Shown here: piece by piece, positions 55,660-63,947 of the stretch | How positions within the stretch are numbered: position 1 is the first letter of the stretch | Layout: each line of letters starts with the position of its first letter | From: Blattamonas nauphoetae | Taxonomy: Eukaryota; Preaxostyla; Oxymonadida | DNA length: 64,000 nt | Reading direction: 5' to 3' | NCBI GenBank assembly: GCA_033064195.1 | Contig: JARBJD010000277.1 | Span: forward strand, 1-64,000 | The notes under the pieces: model-generated | Told to the model about the DNA's origin: nothing | Seen by the model: the letters and a program-made list of their open reading frames with translations, nothing else | Database searches by the model: none | Position numbers and translations under genes: made by a program

Positions 55660-56910
55660 CTACTCTGAGCGAGAGCACTGTGTGGGAATACAGGCTCCAG
55701 CTGAAGCGATGAGCCTGTTATCCACACAGGGCTCTCGCTCAGCATGAGTATCACAAGTTGGAATTTGTCTGTTCTGCTTGCCAGAGCCTACCGTGTTGTC
55801 AGCGTTCTGCAGATTCAGCTGGTCTGCGATCCGAGTCTGGAGGTCTGCTCTGTCCGCGACTCGGATGTTGTACCACGTCTGGGCGGCGGTCGAGTTGATA
55901 TTCCACCCGACCAATGCGTTGATGTCCACCCAATCCATCCCTTGTACGGATCTCAGATACGAGATCATCGCATGTTTGATTGTATAGCCTCCATAGATCG
56001 AAGGGAGTCCTAACTCTTGCAGGATTGCTTTCGTTTCTTCCCGAATCCGCTGGGTAGATAGTCTCTGGAGAGTCGCTTCATCAACCCAGACTGGCATTGT
56101 TGGCGGGAGTGAGTCATGCTGGCAGTTCGCTTTTGAATTGAAGAGTGTGAGAACTCGTTGTTGGTGGTCGTTGAGTGCGCAGAACGGGGAAATTGACTTC
56201 TGGCGAATGTCTGTTACTGTTCTGTAGACCTTCTTGTCGGTGTTCTGCTTGACTGACATGAGTAATTCCGCTCTCGGTGGCTCCACGTCTAGCTTCCACG
56301 TCACATCTCCCCATGAGAGCCTTTGCAGCTCCGCTTGTCTCAAACACGTGAAAGCCATTACCAAGGCGAGTGTTCTTCTCTGCTGACGCGCGAAGTTATG
56401 CTCTGTTCTCCATCTGCTCTCCCCGCCCACTTGAATAACGTTTCAATGTCCCACATGACATCATACTTTCTCTTTGGTGGTGCAGTGGTCCTCTTGTTGA
56501 TTTCCTTTTGGCATTTCTTCCATGTGGGCGAGTCTTCCCGAAGAGTCCCTGGGTTGAGGAGACACAAAGTGGAGCGAACAGTAGTAGCAATGTCCATTGT
56601 GGACCTCTTCTCTCCGAACTGATCAAACAACCAGTTCGTGAAGTTCAACATGTGAGCTTCGACTCCTTCGCCGTGAACGAACTCCTCGTCAGAGATTCCC
56701 CGTTCGTCCGCAAACTCGTCCAACAACGTGAATGCTCTCCTCCACTTCCTTCGAGCGTCGCGGGTTTGTGGGAGAAATCTGTCTGCTGCCTTCTCGTCTA
56801 TCTTGGCTACAACTCTGAGCTGACTAAAGAAGTGTTCTCCGGCTTCGTTCTGATCTGATGGAAACCGACTCCCACCAGTCCTGGTGGGAGTCTTTGTCTT
56901 CCTTCCTCTG
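55660..56910 (-). CDS. DIRS tyrosine recombinase (frame-split)
   Basis: The N-terminal SAM-like DNA-binding part lies in a frame ending at 56358 (RKWRRAFTLLDEFADERG, MLNFTNWLFDQFG). The catalytic part lies in another frame (56430-55660). The catalytic part has box I TCLRQAELQRLSW, a Lys in KQNTDKK, GGYTIKHAMIS at the box II position (where HxxR is usual), and GWNINSTAAQTWYN with the likely nucleophile Tyr. The break near 56390-56400 fits an extra AG in CAGAGCAT. The upstream frame stays open to 59048 across the RT gene; overlap of these two frames is known in DIRS elements. Programmed frameshifting is possible, but an inactivating slip is simpler. Confidence 0.8.
55661..55750. repeat. Internal complementary region of the DIRS element
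   Basis: These 90 nt join the complement of the left outer end (through GGGAATACAGG) to the complement of the right outer end (CTCCAGCTGAAGCG to CAGCATGAGTA). In DIRS elements this region guides joining of the ends into a circle. Compared with the left end it lacks 4 nt (ATGC) near 55665. Confidence 0.88.
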
Positions 56911-58765
56911 AGTCTTCCAGAGACAAGCTTTGACTTGTCATCCTCATTATCATCTCGTACGATCCGAGCGTTCGGCGAGTCGGGCACAGCTGGTGGAACA
57001 GGTGTGTCCAGGACTGGCCTTCCCAACTGGGAACAACGAGCACCGCTTGGCATGATGAGTGTTGCAGCTTCCGGAGGACCTTGCCGATTAGTCGGATGGG
57101 AGGGTGGATCCACAGCTTCCTTCCCTCCCAGTCCTGAACCAGTGCGTCTGTCGCTGTCGCTTCTGGCTCGCTGTTGAGCGACCAGTACTCTTCGAGAAGA
57201 CGGGTTTGTTGGGACGCAAATGCGTCCACTTCTGGTTTCCATTCCAGTTCTGAAATCAGCTGTTGGAAGATCGCAGGGAGGATCTGGTACTCTCCCAACG
57301 GGTGGAGGCGACTGAGAGAGTCTGCCACGACGTTGTTCACTCCTTTTACGTGTTCCACCTCCACTATCGATATTCCTGTCTTCGCGCAACGCGACCAAAC
57401 TGCTGTTGTCGGCGAGAGGAGGTTCCTTCCTCCTTTCCACTTCTGCAGATTGAACTTTGTTGATGTGTTGTCGGTTCGAACTTTCAAATTGGATATATTC
57501 TCCTTCTTCAGAATGTGTCTTGACATTTTGACCGCTCGTTCTACTGCCATTGTCTCTTTCACGTTGATCGAGTGTGGAAGTGTCTTCGCCGACCATCGAC
57601 CGAACATTGGGATGGAGTGATTCTTCCACTCGAGCACTGCTCCCCATCCCTTCTTCGAGGCGTCTGTTGTCAGACAAGCTTGAGGTTCCGGCAACGATAT
57701 CAGTTGTGGTTGATTCGACACGAGTGTCGCCTTCCAGAATGTGAGGTCCCCCAGGACGGACGGGTTCAGCCGACAGCGACCGTTCCATCCCGTCCGTTTC
57801 ACAGCTCTTTGAAGTGTTCGGTTCAACGCGCCAAGATATAGAGACGCTTGACAGTGCTGATGGTGTAGTGAATTCAGTTTCCCGATTAGTTTGGCGAGCG
57901 ATCTGTTTGCCACTTTCTTCCGTCTGAGTGCAAGTGACACAGTTTTTGAAGTAGCTTTGAAATACGCTGAGACCTTGGCTGGCGGTGTTCTGAATGTGCC
58001 CTCCTTCAAGTCGAGACTCCATCCCAGAAAGTCCAATTGCTGCGTCGGTTCTAGAATCAGCTTGTCCATTGCAATCAACCAACCCAGGTCCTGCAGGAAA
58101 ATCAGAACCTCCTGTGTCACTGATCTCAAGTGTGTTTGATCTTGGTGGAGGAGGATGATGTCGTCCATGTATGCCAGAACCCTGATGTCCCATTTCTGTC
58201 GGATGTGGACAATCGCTGGGCGAAGGACTTTGCAGAACACCCGCGGTGCGTGTTTGACACCGAACGGCATCGTCTGGTATAGATAGTCTTGGTTCTGAAA
58301 GCGGAACCCAAGAAAGCGTTGAAAATCCGACTGCACGTCGATGTGATGGAACGCTTGCTGGATGTCGATCACTGTTGCGAAGTCGTTCGACTGAATCATG
58401 ACCCGTAGCGTTGAAAAGTCCTCGTAACGGAAGCTCCTGTCCTTGATTGCGTTGTTCAGCACTGTGCAGTCCAGGATCTTCCGGTGTGTCCCGTCCCTTT
58501 TTGGAATCATAAATGTCTTGTTCCACCACAGCACTTCGTTTGTGGTGGCTTCCCTGACAACGCCCATCTGAATCTCCTTCATCAGTTCCTGACCGTACAG
58601 CTGTTCCAGTCGCGGTGATGCGTTGAAGGGGAGTGGGGATGCTGTATTCTGGAGAGTCATCTTGTCTTCTGGTGACTTCCAGTCTCCAAACATCCCTTTC
58701 CGTACTCTTGTGTCGCCGCCAATCTCCTTCCACCGCTCCAGGTTTACCAGAAGTCTGTGATTCAT
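56807..58765 (-). CDS. DIRS reverse transcriptase / RNase H
   Basis: The protein has 652 aa, starting at an ATG 26 nt after the Gag stop. The RT fingers and palm include KTFMIPKRDGTHRKILDC, VIDIQQAFHHIDV (first catalytic Asp), MPFGVKHAPRVF and LAYMDDIILL (YMDD, about 58160-58175). RNase H follows with CLTTDASKKGWGAVLEW, KETMAVERA, VRTDNTSTK and NNVVADSLSRL, so the DEDD set is present. The C-terminal stretch (VDAFASQQTRL, ATDALVQDW, LWIHPPIRLI, AVLVVPSWEGQSW) matches the conserved region seen after RNase H in DIRS elements. The frame is uninterrupted. Confidence 0.93.
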   Translation of the reverse strand: MNHRLLVNLERWKEIGGDTRVRKGMFGDWKSPEDKMTLQNTASPLPFNASPRLEQLYGQELMKEIQMGVVREATTNEVLWWNKTFMIPKRDGTHRKILDCTVLNNAIKDRSFRYEDFSTLRVMIQSNDFATVIDIQQAFHHIDVQSDFQRFLGFRFQNQDYLYQTMPFGVKHAPRVFCKVLRPAIVHIRQKWDIRVLAYMDDIILLHQDQTHLRSVTQEVLIFLQDLGWLIAMDKLILEPTQQLDFLGWSLDLKEGTFRTPPAKVSAYFKATSKTVSLALRRKKVANRSLAKLIGKLNSLHHQHCQASLYLGALNRTLQRAVKRTGWNGRCRLNPSVLGDLTFWKATLVSNQPQLISLPEPQACLTTDASKKGWGAVLEWKNHSIPMFGRWSAKTLPHSINVKETMAVERAVKMSRHILKKENISNLKVRTDNTSTKFNLQKWKGGRNLLSPTTAVWSRCAKTGISIVEVEHVKGVNNVVADSLSRLHPLGEYQILPAIFQQLISELEWKPEVDAFASQQTRLLEEYWSLNSEPEATATDALVQDWEGRKLWIHPPIRLIGKVLRKLQHSSCQAVLVVPSWEGQSWTHLFHQLCPTRRTLGSYEMIMRMTSQSLSLEDSEEGRQRLPPGLVGVGFHQIRTKPENTSLVSSEL

Positions 58766-58791
58766 AATCTGCGATCGAGGTGCAGCTTCGA

Positions 58792-59826
58792 CTATTGGGG
58801 TCTGCGGCTTCCGGATGGTTTGTGGGCTGGGCGGAACGGCTTGTAGCTTCTGTTCGTTCGGGGATGGAAGTTGGCTTGGTTGTCTTCCATCCCCTCCTGT
58901 CGAAAAAAGTCTGGGTCACTCCGCACCCCTGTGAGGACTTGGGGTTCTCCAAACTCAGTTTGAATCTCGAGGGCCTGTGTGACGTCGGCCCAATTCTTGT
59001 TCCGCAGGTATCTTTGTGTTTGGATCTTGGTAGCTGCGTCCGCCACACAACACGCCACTTGTGACCATTGCCGAAGCAACTCTTCAGAAGCGCTCTCCCT
59101 CATCAAGCTGACGAAGAGCTCGGACAGCGCCGAAATGGCAACCAGGAGGCTGTCTACTGCAGCTTTCGCAATTGTGTCCATCTTCCCCGGCATATCATTC
59201 GGTTTCAAGGCATCTTTGGTCTTCCCCGTTATCTTGAACGCTGGTCGGAGGTACTCGGTGGAACCACGAATCTCATCGAGGTACTCGGCGGGGAGAGTCG
59301 ACGAGAGCCAGTCTAGTGAGCATTTCGGCATGTACACTCTCATTGTGTTCTGGGCCATGAGAGCAAAACTACGGAGATTCTGGTGGGGCTGCATCGTGAC
59401 CAATTTGGGGAGATTGTCGCTGTCTGCCGACTCACTCGTCTCGTCATCATCGATTGGTTTGTTTGACCTCCTCTTCACCTTCTTTTTCATCTGGATCGGT
59501 TTAGGCTTTGGGAGATTGGCTCTCTTCCGCTTCACCAACAGATGTTGGTTCGCGTCTTCTGTGTCGGAGGAAGAACTAGAGTCGCTGTCTATGTGCTTAT
59601 CTTGTCGGTTGTGTCCATTTTGATGACCTGGAGCACTATTTTGCTTATTTGACCCGACCATGCTTTGAAAAATGGTGGCAAAAGTTGATGTAAATTGCTC
59701 GACAACGGGACCGACCCAGGCCGGCGGTTCTGCGGCGGGAGTGGTCCGGCTGTCATCTTCGTTCCGAGAGGTGTGTTGGTTTCTCTGTTCGCGATTCATT
59801 CGAGGTGTTTGATCTACCGACCCCAT
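58792..59826 (-). CDS. DIRS Gag-like protein
   Basis: The protein has 344 aa from the ATG of MGSVDQTPRMNREQ, which lies inside the right inverted terminal repeat. It has a Ser/Asp-rich stretch, then a very basic one (KPKPIQMKKKVKRRSNK). The helical body (LRSFALMAQNTMRVYMP, AVDSLLVAISALSELFVSL) is typical of DIRS ORF1 proteins. There is no zinc knuckle. It presumably packages element RNA. Position and order in the element support the call more than sequence does. Confidence 0.75.
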   Translation of the reverse strand: MGSVDQTPRMNREQRNQHTSRNEDDSRTTPAAEPPAWVGPVVEQFTSTFATIFQSMVGSNKQNSAPGHQNGHNRQDKHIDSDSSSSSDTEDANQHLLVKRKRANLPKPKPIQMKKKVKRRSNKPIDDDETSESADSDNLPKLVTMQPHQNLRSFALMAQNTMRVYMPKCSLDWLSSTLPAEYLDEIRGSTEYLRPAFKITGKTKDALKPNDMPGKMDTIAKAAVDSLLVAISALSELFVSLMRESASEELLRQWSQVACCVADAATKIQTQRYLRNKNWADVTQALEIQTEFGEPQVLTGVRSDPDFFRQEGMEDNQANFHPRTNRSYKPFRPAHKPSGSRRPQ

Positions 59827-59867
59827 AAACACCTCACGTACTCATGCTGAGCGAGAGCCCTGTGTGG
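59816..59867. repeat. Right inverted terminal repeat of the DIRS element
   Basis: This is the inverse of 55222-55273. It contains the start codon of the Gag-like gene (59824-59826). The further 27 nt to the border (to 59894) occur only on this side and in the internal complementary region. Confidence 0.9.
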
Positions 59868-62302
59868 ATAACAGGCTCATCGCTTCAGCTGGAGCCTGAC
59901 TGTCTTCAGTGCTGAGTCATATTCTGGTTCATGGAGTGTTGTCAGACGAGGTGGATCGGGGATGACAATTTCGATGAGGAAAGGCATGGCGATGTGTTGT
60001 GTTGGCGGTGTTTGTGATTCAGCACTGACGATTCTGTATGTCTTCCCGAATCCTAATTGTGGCGAATCTCCAGACAGATGGATCTTCAACACATCGGAGG
60101 TTGTTTGTTTTGGTTGGAATTCAAAGTTGAGGACGGTGTCTTCGGAGAGAGTCACAGACAGAATGCCTGATGGGATGTTCTTCCCAGAAATTGTGATCAA
60201 CGAATTCCTCTCGCTTTCGTCAAGAACACATGAGGCCGAGAGCATGAAGCTTCCAACAAATGATGAAGTGACCACGTGATAATCAGAGAGGGGTTCTTGG
60301 ACAAGGTTACTCTCGCCAAGTGAGACACAGCACGAACTTGAGTCAGACCTGTCGAATGAGAAAGCGAGAACTCGTCCAATGTTCGGTGCCTGGTCGCTTG
60401 TTGGTGTTCTTGTCCCATCAGAATTGTCGATCAGCACCAGAACTGTTCCTGTGATGGCTGTGCTCATCTTCAGAGTGAACTCGGCTTTGTCAACATCAAT
60501 TTCTGTTGCCATACACGAAACATGTATGACAATCATTGTTGGATTTGGGAGATGATCATCTGTACCTTCTGCTTCTTCATACACTCGCATTCGAGGAGAG
60601 TCAGATGTTGACGAACATCCAACAATCGTCTCAGATGTGAACAAAGAAGCAGCAGTCGATACAGACATGATGTCGTTGCCAGGATTGATTCCTGCTTCGT
60701 TTCCCCGAAAATTGACAAAATTGAGTTGGATGGATTTTGCCTGCGAAAAGTAGAGAGCGCCTCCACTGAAAGGCTTTTCTGGGTAAGTAGTTGTTGCCCT
60801 GCTGTTCTCGAAGAGACAGTTTGTGATTGAGGATGAGGTCGAGGCAGCGTCCCATTTGTCCAGGAAGACGCTTCCTCCACACACCTGTGATGTGGAGTCG
60901 ATGAAAACACAGTTGATCAACGTCGACGAGAGGCAAGAAATGAGATTTAGCGACCCAACAGCGTAATCACTCGAGCAGTCAGCGAATGACGAGGACGCTG
61001 CAGAGAAGGTGAATCCTATCGGTGGATAAAAGTAAATAGCACCACCGTACTGATCACACCGACACTTCCGGAAAGAACACTCCTCGACGAGAAGGGACCC
61101 TTTGCCGCTGAGATAGATCGCTCCACCACCACGTGCAGCTGAGCAGTCTTTGAATGTGCACAGTTTGAAGAAGGCAGGCGACTCGGTGGTATTTTGTTGG
61201 GTTTTGAAGTGTTGGCCGAGATTGGTTGGAGTGTCGGTCAGGCACGACAAGAACGAAGTGTTTACACTCAGAAGACTTTCCATCACATTCGCATTCATGT
61301 CCACACACGCTGTTCCATAAAGATGGTTCGTACTCGAACAAACACAGCTGCTTGTCACACGCTGAGTCAACTCCATCCTTCCTGCGTCTTCCACAATCCT
61401 TTTCGATGGATGACTCGTCGTGTTCATGATCTGGCTCTTTGCCAGCAGCGTAGACACCTTCCGAGGCAGGATTGCTTGTTCCCCACCTCTTTCTGTCTTG
61501 TCTTTGTCGCATCCAAAACCAATCAGAGGGCCAGTCCCAAAAGTCAGGCGACAATTGCAGATCGCAAGTTCAGACGCTGATATCGTCGTTTCTTCTCCAA
61601 ATTGCGTTTCTTCAAATATCAATACTTGCTGTCCAGCATTCATTGCGAGATCCGACTTGTGAGAGATGTGTGCAAGAGGGACAAGAGACAGAAGCGATGA
61701 CGAAACGTGACGACATTTCCTGATATCCAGAGAACTTCCAAAATCACCTGATTGTCCATCCACCATCCCGACCAACATCACAAATGGACAGTTCATCCCG
61801 TTTGAACGAATATCACTGTCCGACACTGTCACACAGGACGATGAAGCTGAGGCAATCAGAGAGGAGGGTTCTTCGCTGTTGAGGCAAAATGATGTTAGTG
61901 AAACTGTCGAATTTCGAATCCTGAAGATCGCTAGCAGCGAATCACCATTAGCACTTGACGAATCAAGTCCATTTTCAGTTTCGAGATCGTCGCTTGAAAT
62001 GCAGATATGGAGTTCTGTCCTCATTCCTTCAAGAGCCAACGTCCTGGAAATCACTGGGTACCCGCACGAAGAGAGTATGCCATTTGGAAGATGAAAAATG
62101 TCATTTTTGTTCTGATCCGCGTTGTTCCATTTTTGATAGTGCTCGTCCAGGAACAGGTGGAGGGATCTGCTTTCTGTTTCCTTCCCACCCGAAGCTATTG
62201 TGAGTGTGAGAGTTGTAGTTAGGAAATGAAAGAGGATCATTTTGAGATCGTTGAGTTTCTGGCTGCTTTGATTCTATGGTTTGATCAACTTCCGGAATGA
62301 AG

Positions 62303-62323
62303 AACAAGCTGTTCACGAGACGG
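62303..62323 (+). repeat. 21-nt remnant of a helical-repeat gene at the direct-repeat border
   Basis: These 21 bases equal 3736-3756 in the truncated paralogue. The bases just before them also read like that coding region (NEEQAVHET). The remnant ends 2 bp before the 369-bp repeat, so it marks an old recombination joint. Confidence 0.55.
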
Positions 62324-62325
62324 AT

Positions 62326-62694
62326 GATCTGTCTGATGTCGCGTTAAAAATGACATGCGAGATGAAAGGTGCGGATGGTGAATGACGAGACGTGGAGAAG
62401 ATGCAGAGAACAATTCCGAGGATCGTCCAACGACCAATCACTTGTTCAAACAAAACACAAACCAAGATGAAGCAAAAGAAGACATAATGAAGAGAAACAA
62501 AGAGGAAAGAGGAGAGAGAAGTGAAGGACGAGGTGAAGATCGAATTCTATAGATATGACATGAATACCAACAGAAGCGAGAAAGAGTGTGTGTGAAAAGA
62601 AGACAAATTGATAAATAGAAAGGGCAGTGAAGTGCTGCAATAATTGTGCCAAATCACGAGACAATCATACCAGACGAGGTGAGAAGGAAGAAGA
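62326..62694 (+). repeat. 369-bp direct repeat, copy 2 (5' side of the receptor cassette)
   Basis: Identical by eye to 52152-52520. It starts 85 bp upstream of the ATG at 62240, so it should contain the promoter of the split receptor gene. The copies are 10,174 bp apart in the same orientation. Confidence 0.9.
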
Positions 62695-62773
62695 TGTGAA
62701 ATGAAAACAAGAAGGTGTTTGGATTGGAGACAATTTGAAATTAAGAAAGCCAGAGGAGAGCCGTCAAAGATCA

Positions 62774-62790
62774 ACCACAAACATTGTGGT
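62774..62790 (-). other. Conserved 3'-flank hairpin, copy 2
   Basis: ACCACAA-ACA-TTGTGGT is a perfect 7-bp stem with a 3-nt loop, 50 bp after the stop of the gene at 62841-63911. It occupies the same place relative to flanking homology as 4264-4280 but uses different base pairs. Confidence 0.45.
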
Positions 62791-62840
62791 CCGAAAGAAG
62801 CCAGAAATTGTTCGAAACGTTCGGTGGCGTTCGTCTGTTT

Positions 62841-63911
62841 CTACCAAAGTTGTGGTACGTTCATGCCCAGCTGGTTGTTCCATTCGATCGATTCGACAAC
62901 AATACTTTCTCCTTCTTCGTCTTGGTCGTTTTGCTGATTTTCTTCAGTCACATCATCCAAACCCTCCATTCTCAACATTCGAAGGATTGCCTTCCACATC
63001 TGTCGCCCTTCTCCCCATGTTATGTTCCATCTCTGCTGGAAGTAATGCATGAAATCCAGAAAGACCCAAATTGGGGATTCATTCTCGAAGAACGTGAGAC
63101 AACTTGGGATCGTGAGACAGACTGGCAGGTGGAGAACAAAATCCATTGTCGGCTGATAATATGGACATAGATCGAGGAGAAGGGTGAGGAGTTTTAGTAA
63201 AGTGTAGGATAGTTCGCCATCGACGATCGAATAGCGATTCACGCACAGATGGCATATATACTTCTCCGAAGGCACGAGAACTCGCTTCAAAACCGTCTCA
63301 CAATCAGCTTCTTGTTCATCCCGATCTTTAATTGTGAGTAGGGTGAGACCATTAGGAGTTGTGAGCCTGAAAGAAGTGGGGATGATGTCCATGAGGGTGA
63401 TGTGGATATCGCAAGTTTCTGCAAACGAAAGAGACTGTGGATTGAGAGATGTGATGAGTTGAGAGATCAGATCAGCTTTGACGAGGGCAAGGAGGCATTT
63501 TGTGGTACATAACGTAAGCAGATCATAGAGCAATTCGATTGCTGCCGTGGTTATGGCATGACTGGGTAATGAAGTGAGCACTACAATGTTGTGGACAAAG
63601 TCTGTCGAAGATTCATCAGTGGTTTGGCCAAAGCTGTTGAGAAAAACAGTGGGTGAGTCGGAGGAGTGCCAATACACAGATTGGAGAAACTCAACGGCTT
63701 TCGCTTCCAGAGAGACATCAAGTGCAGGCTGCAACTTCACAGTGGCAACAAGAGATCGAAAGACGATGACCTTTTTGCGTAGAGATTCTTTTCGTTTGTT
63801 TCCCCAATTCAGGAACGGTGAGCAATCCCGAGAAAATGGTAACTGCGGAGAGGGCACAGAAGATCGAGTTGAACCCGAGAAGTAGTTAAATATAGGGATT
63901 ATCTGGCCCAT
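62841..63911 (-). CDS. ARM/HEAT-like helical-repeat protein, subfamily DCSPFLNW
   Basis: The protein has 356 aa and is a close paralogue of the gene at 1666-2751 along the whole length. It has DCSPFLNW (residues 28-35), VFRSLVATVKLQPALD, HAITTAAIELL, SLSFAETCDIHI, LVPSEKYICHLCVNRYSIVDGE, YYQPTMDF and RMLRMEGLDDVTEE. The intact SLSFAE segment is the one lost in the truncated copy at 3505-4199. The start is the ATG 25 nt after the shared upstream 11-mer. No introns, signal peptide or membrane helix are visible. The last residues (NNQLGMNVPQLW) replace the NLQGTNV ending. Confidence 0.82.
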   Translation of the reverse strand: MGQIIPIFNYFSGSTRSSVPSPQLPFSRDCSPFLNWGNKRKESLRKKVIVFRSLVATVKLQPALDVSLEAKAVEFLQSVYWHSSDSPTVFLNSFGQTTDESSTDFVHNIVVLTSLPSHAITTAAIELLYDLLTLCTTKCLLALVKADLISQLITSLNPQSLSFAETCDIHITLMDIIPTSFRLTTPNGLTLLTIKDRDEQEADCETVLKRVLVPSEKYICHLCVNRYSIVDGELSYTLLKLLTLLLDLCPYYQPTMDFVLHLPVCLTIPSCLTFFENESPIWVFLDFMHYFQQRWNITWGEGRQMWKAILRMLRMEGLDDVTEENQQNDQDEEGESIVVESIEWNNQLGMNVPQLW

Positions 63912-63936
63912 TCAATCTGATTCTGAGTCCAATCAT

Positions 63937-63947
63937 TCGTTATGGGT
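63937..63947 (-). promoter_or_regulatory. Shared upstream element ACCCATAACGA (second copy)
   Basis: The same 11-mer as at 1631-1641, 25 nt before the ATG at 63911 on the minus strand. Flanking bases on either side are not alike between the two genes. Confidence 0.4.

Larger units (their letters stand above)
55216..59897 (-). mobile_element. DIRS-type tyrosine-recombinase retrotransposon, 4682 bp
   Basis: The element lies on the minus strand in the order Gag-like, RT/RNase H, tyrosine recombinase. It has inverted terminal repeats and an internal complementary region that matches both outer ends, which is the DIRS-1 hallmark. One CCT trinucleotide stands at each border (55213-55215 and 59895-59897), and no longer target duplication exists. 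This fits circle integration by recombinase rather than by integrase. RT and RNase H look intact. The recombinase frame carries a two-base slip, and the internal complementary region lacks 4 nt, so this copy may now be immobile. Confidence 0.93.
52584..62240 (-). pseudogene. Beta-helix / transmembrane / pseudokinase receptor gene split by a DIRS element
   Basis: The 5' part is 62240-59898 and the 3' part 55215-52584. Removing 55216-59897 joins them in frame at a codon for Arg (...KTVR / ISLEG...). The N-terminus is a signal peptide (MILFHFLTTTLTLTIASGG). Pmp-like coils follow (SAARGGGAIYLSG, RCDQYGGAIYFYP) and then Ig-like strands around the break. A CGESSRPCLSV module start and a membrane helix (WLPLVISLCVVVLFLMIVV) come next. 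The cytoplasmic kinase-like domain has RWRSPEQ, FRLGLVLFEIETG and SRPSLR, with LSSHWVLF in place of the HRD loop. A second lesion, a frameshift near 54757-54763 (two bases missing from a T run), lies downstream. The gene cannot make the full protein as it stands. The pseudokinase half alone is open for 735 codons. Confidence 0.85.

Noticed and set aside
56910-59048. The long overlapping frame across the RT gene as a separate protein
   Set aside because: Its body is a low-information Ser/Thr/Arg-rich shadow of the RT codons; only the last part carries recombinase features.
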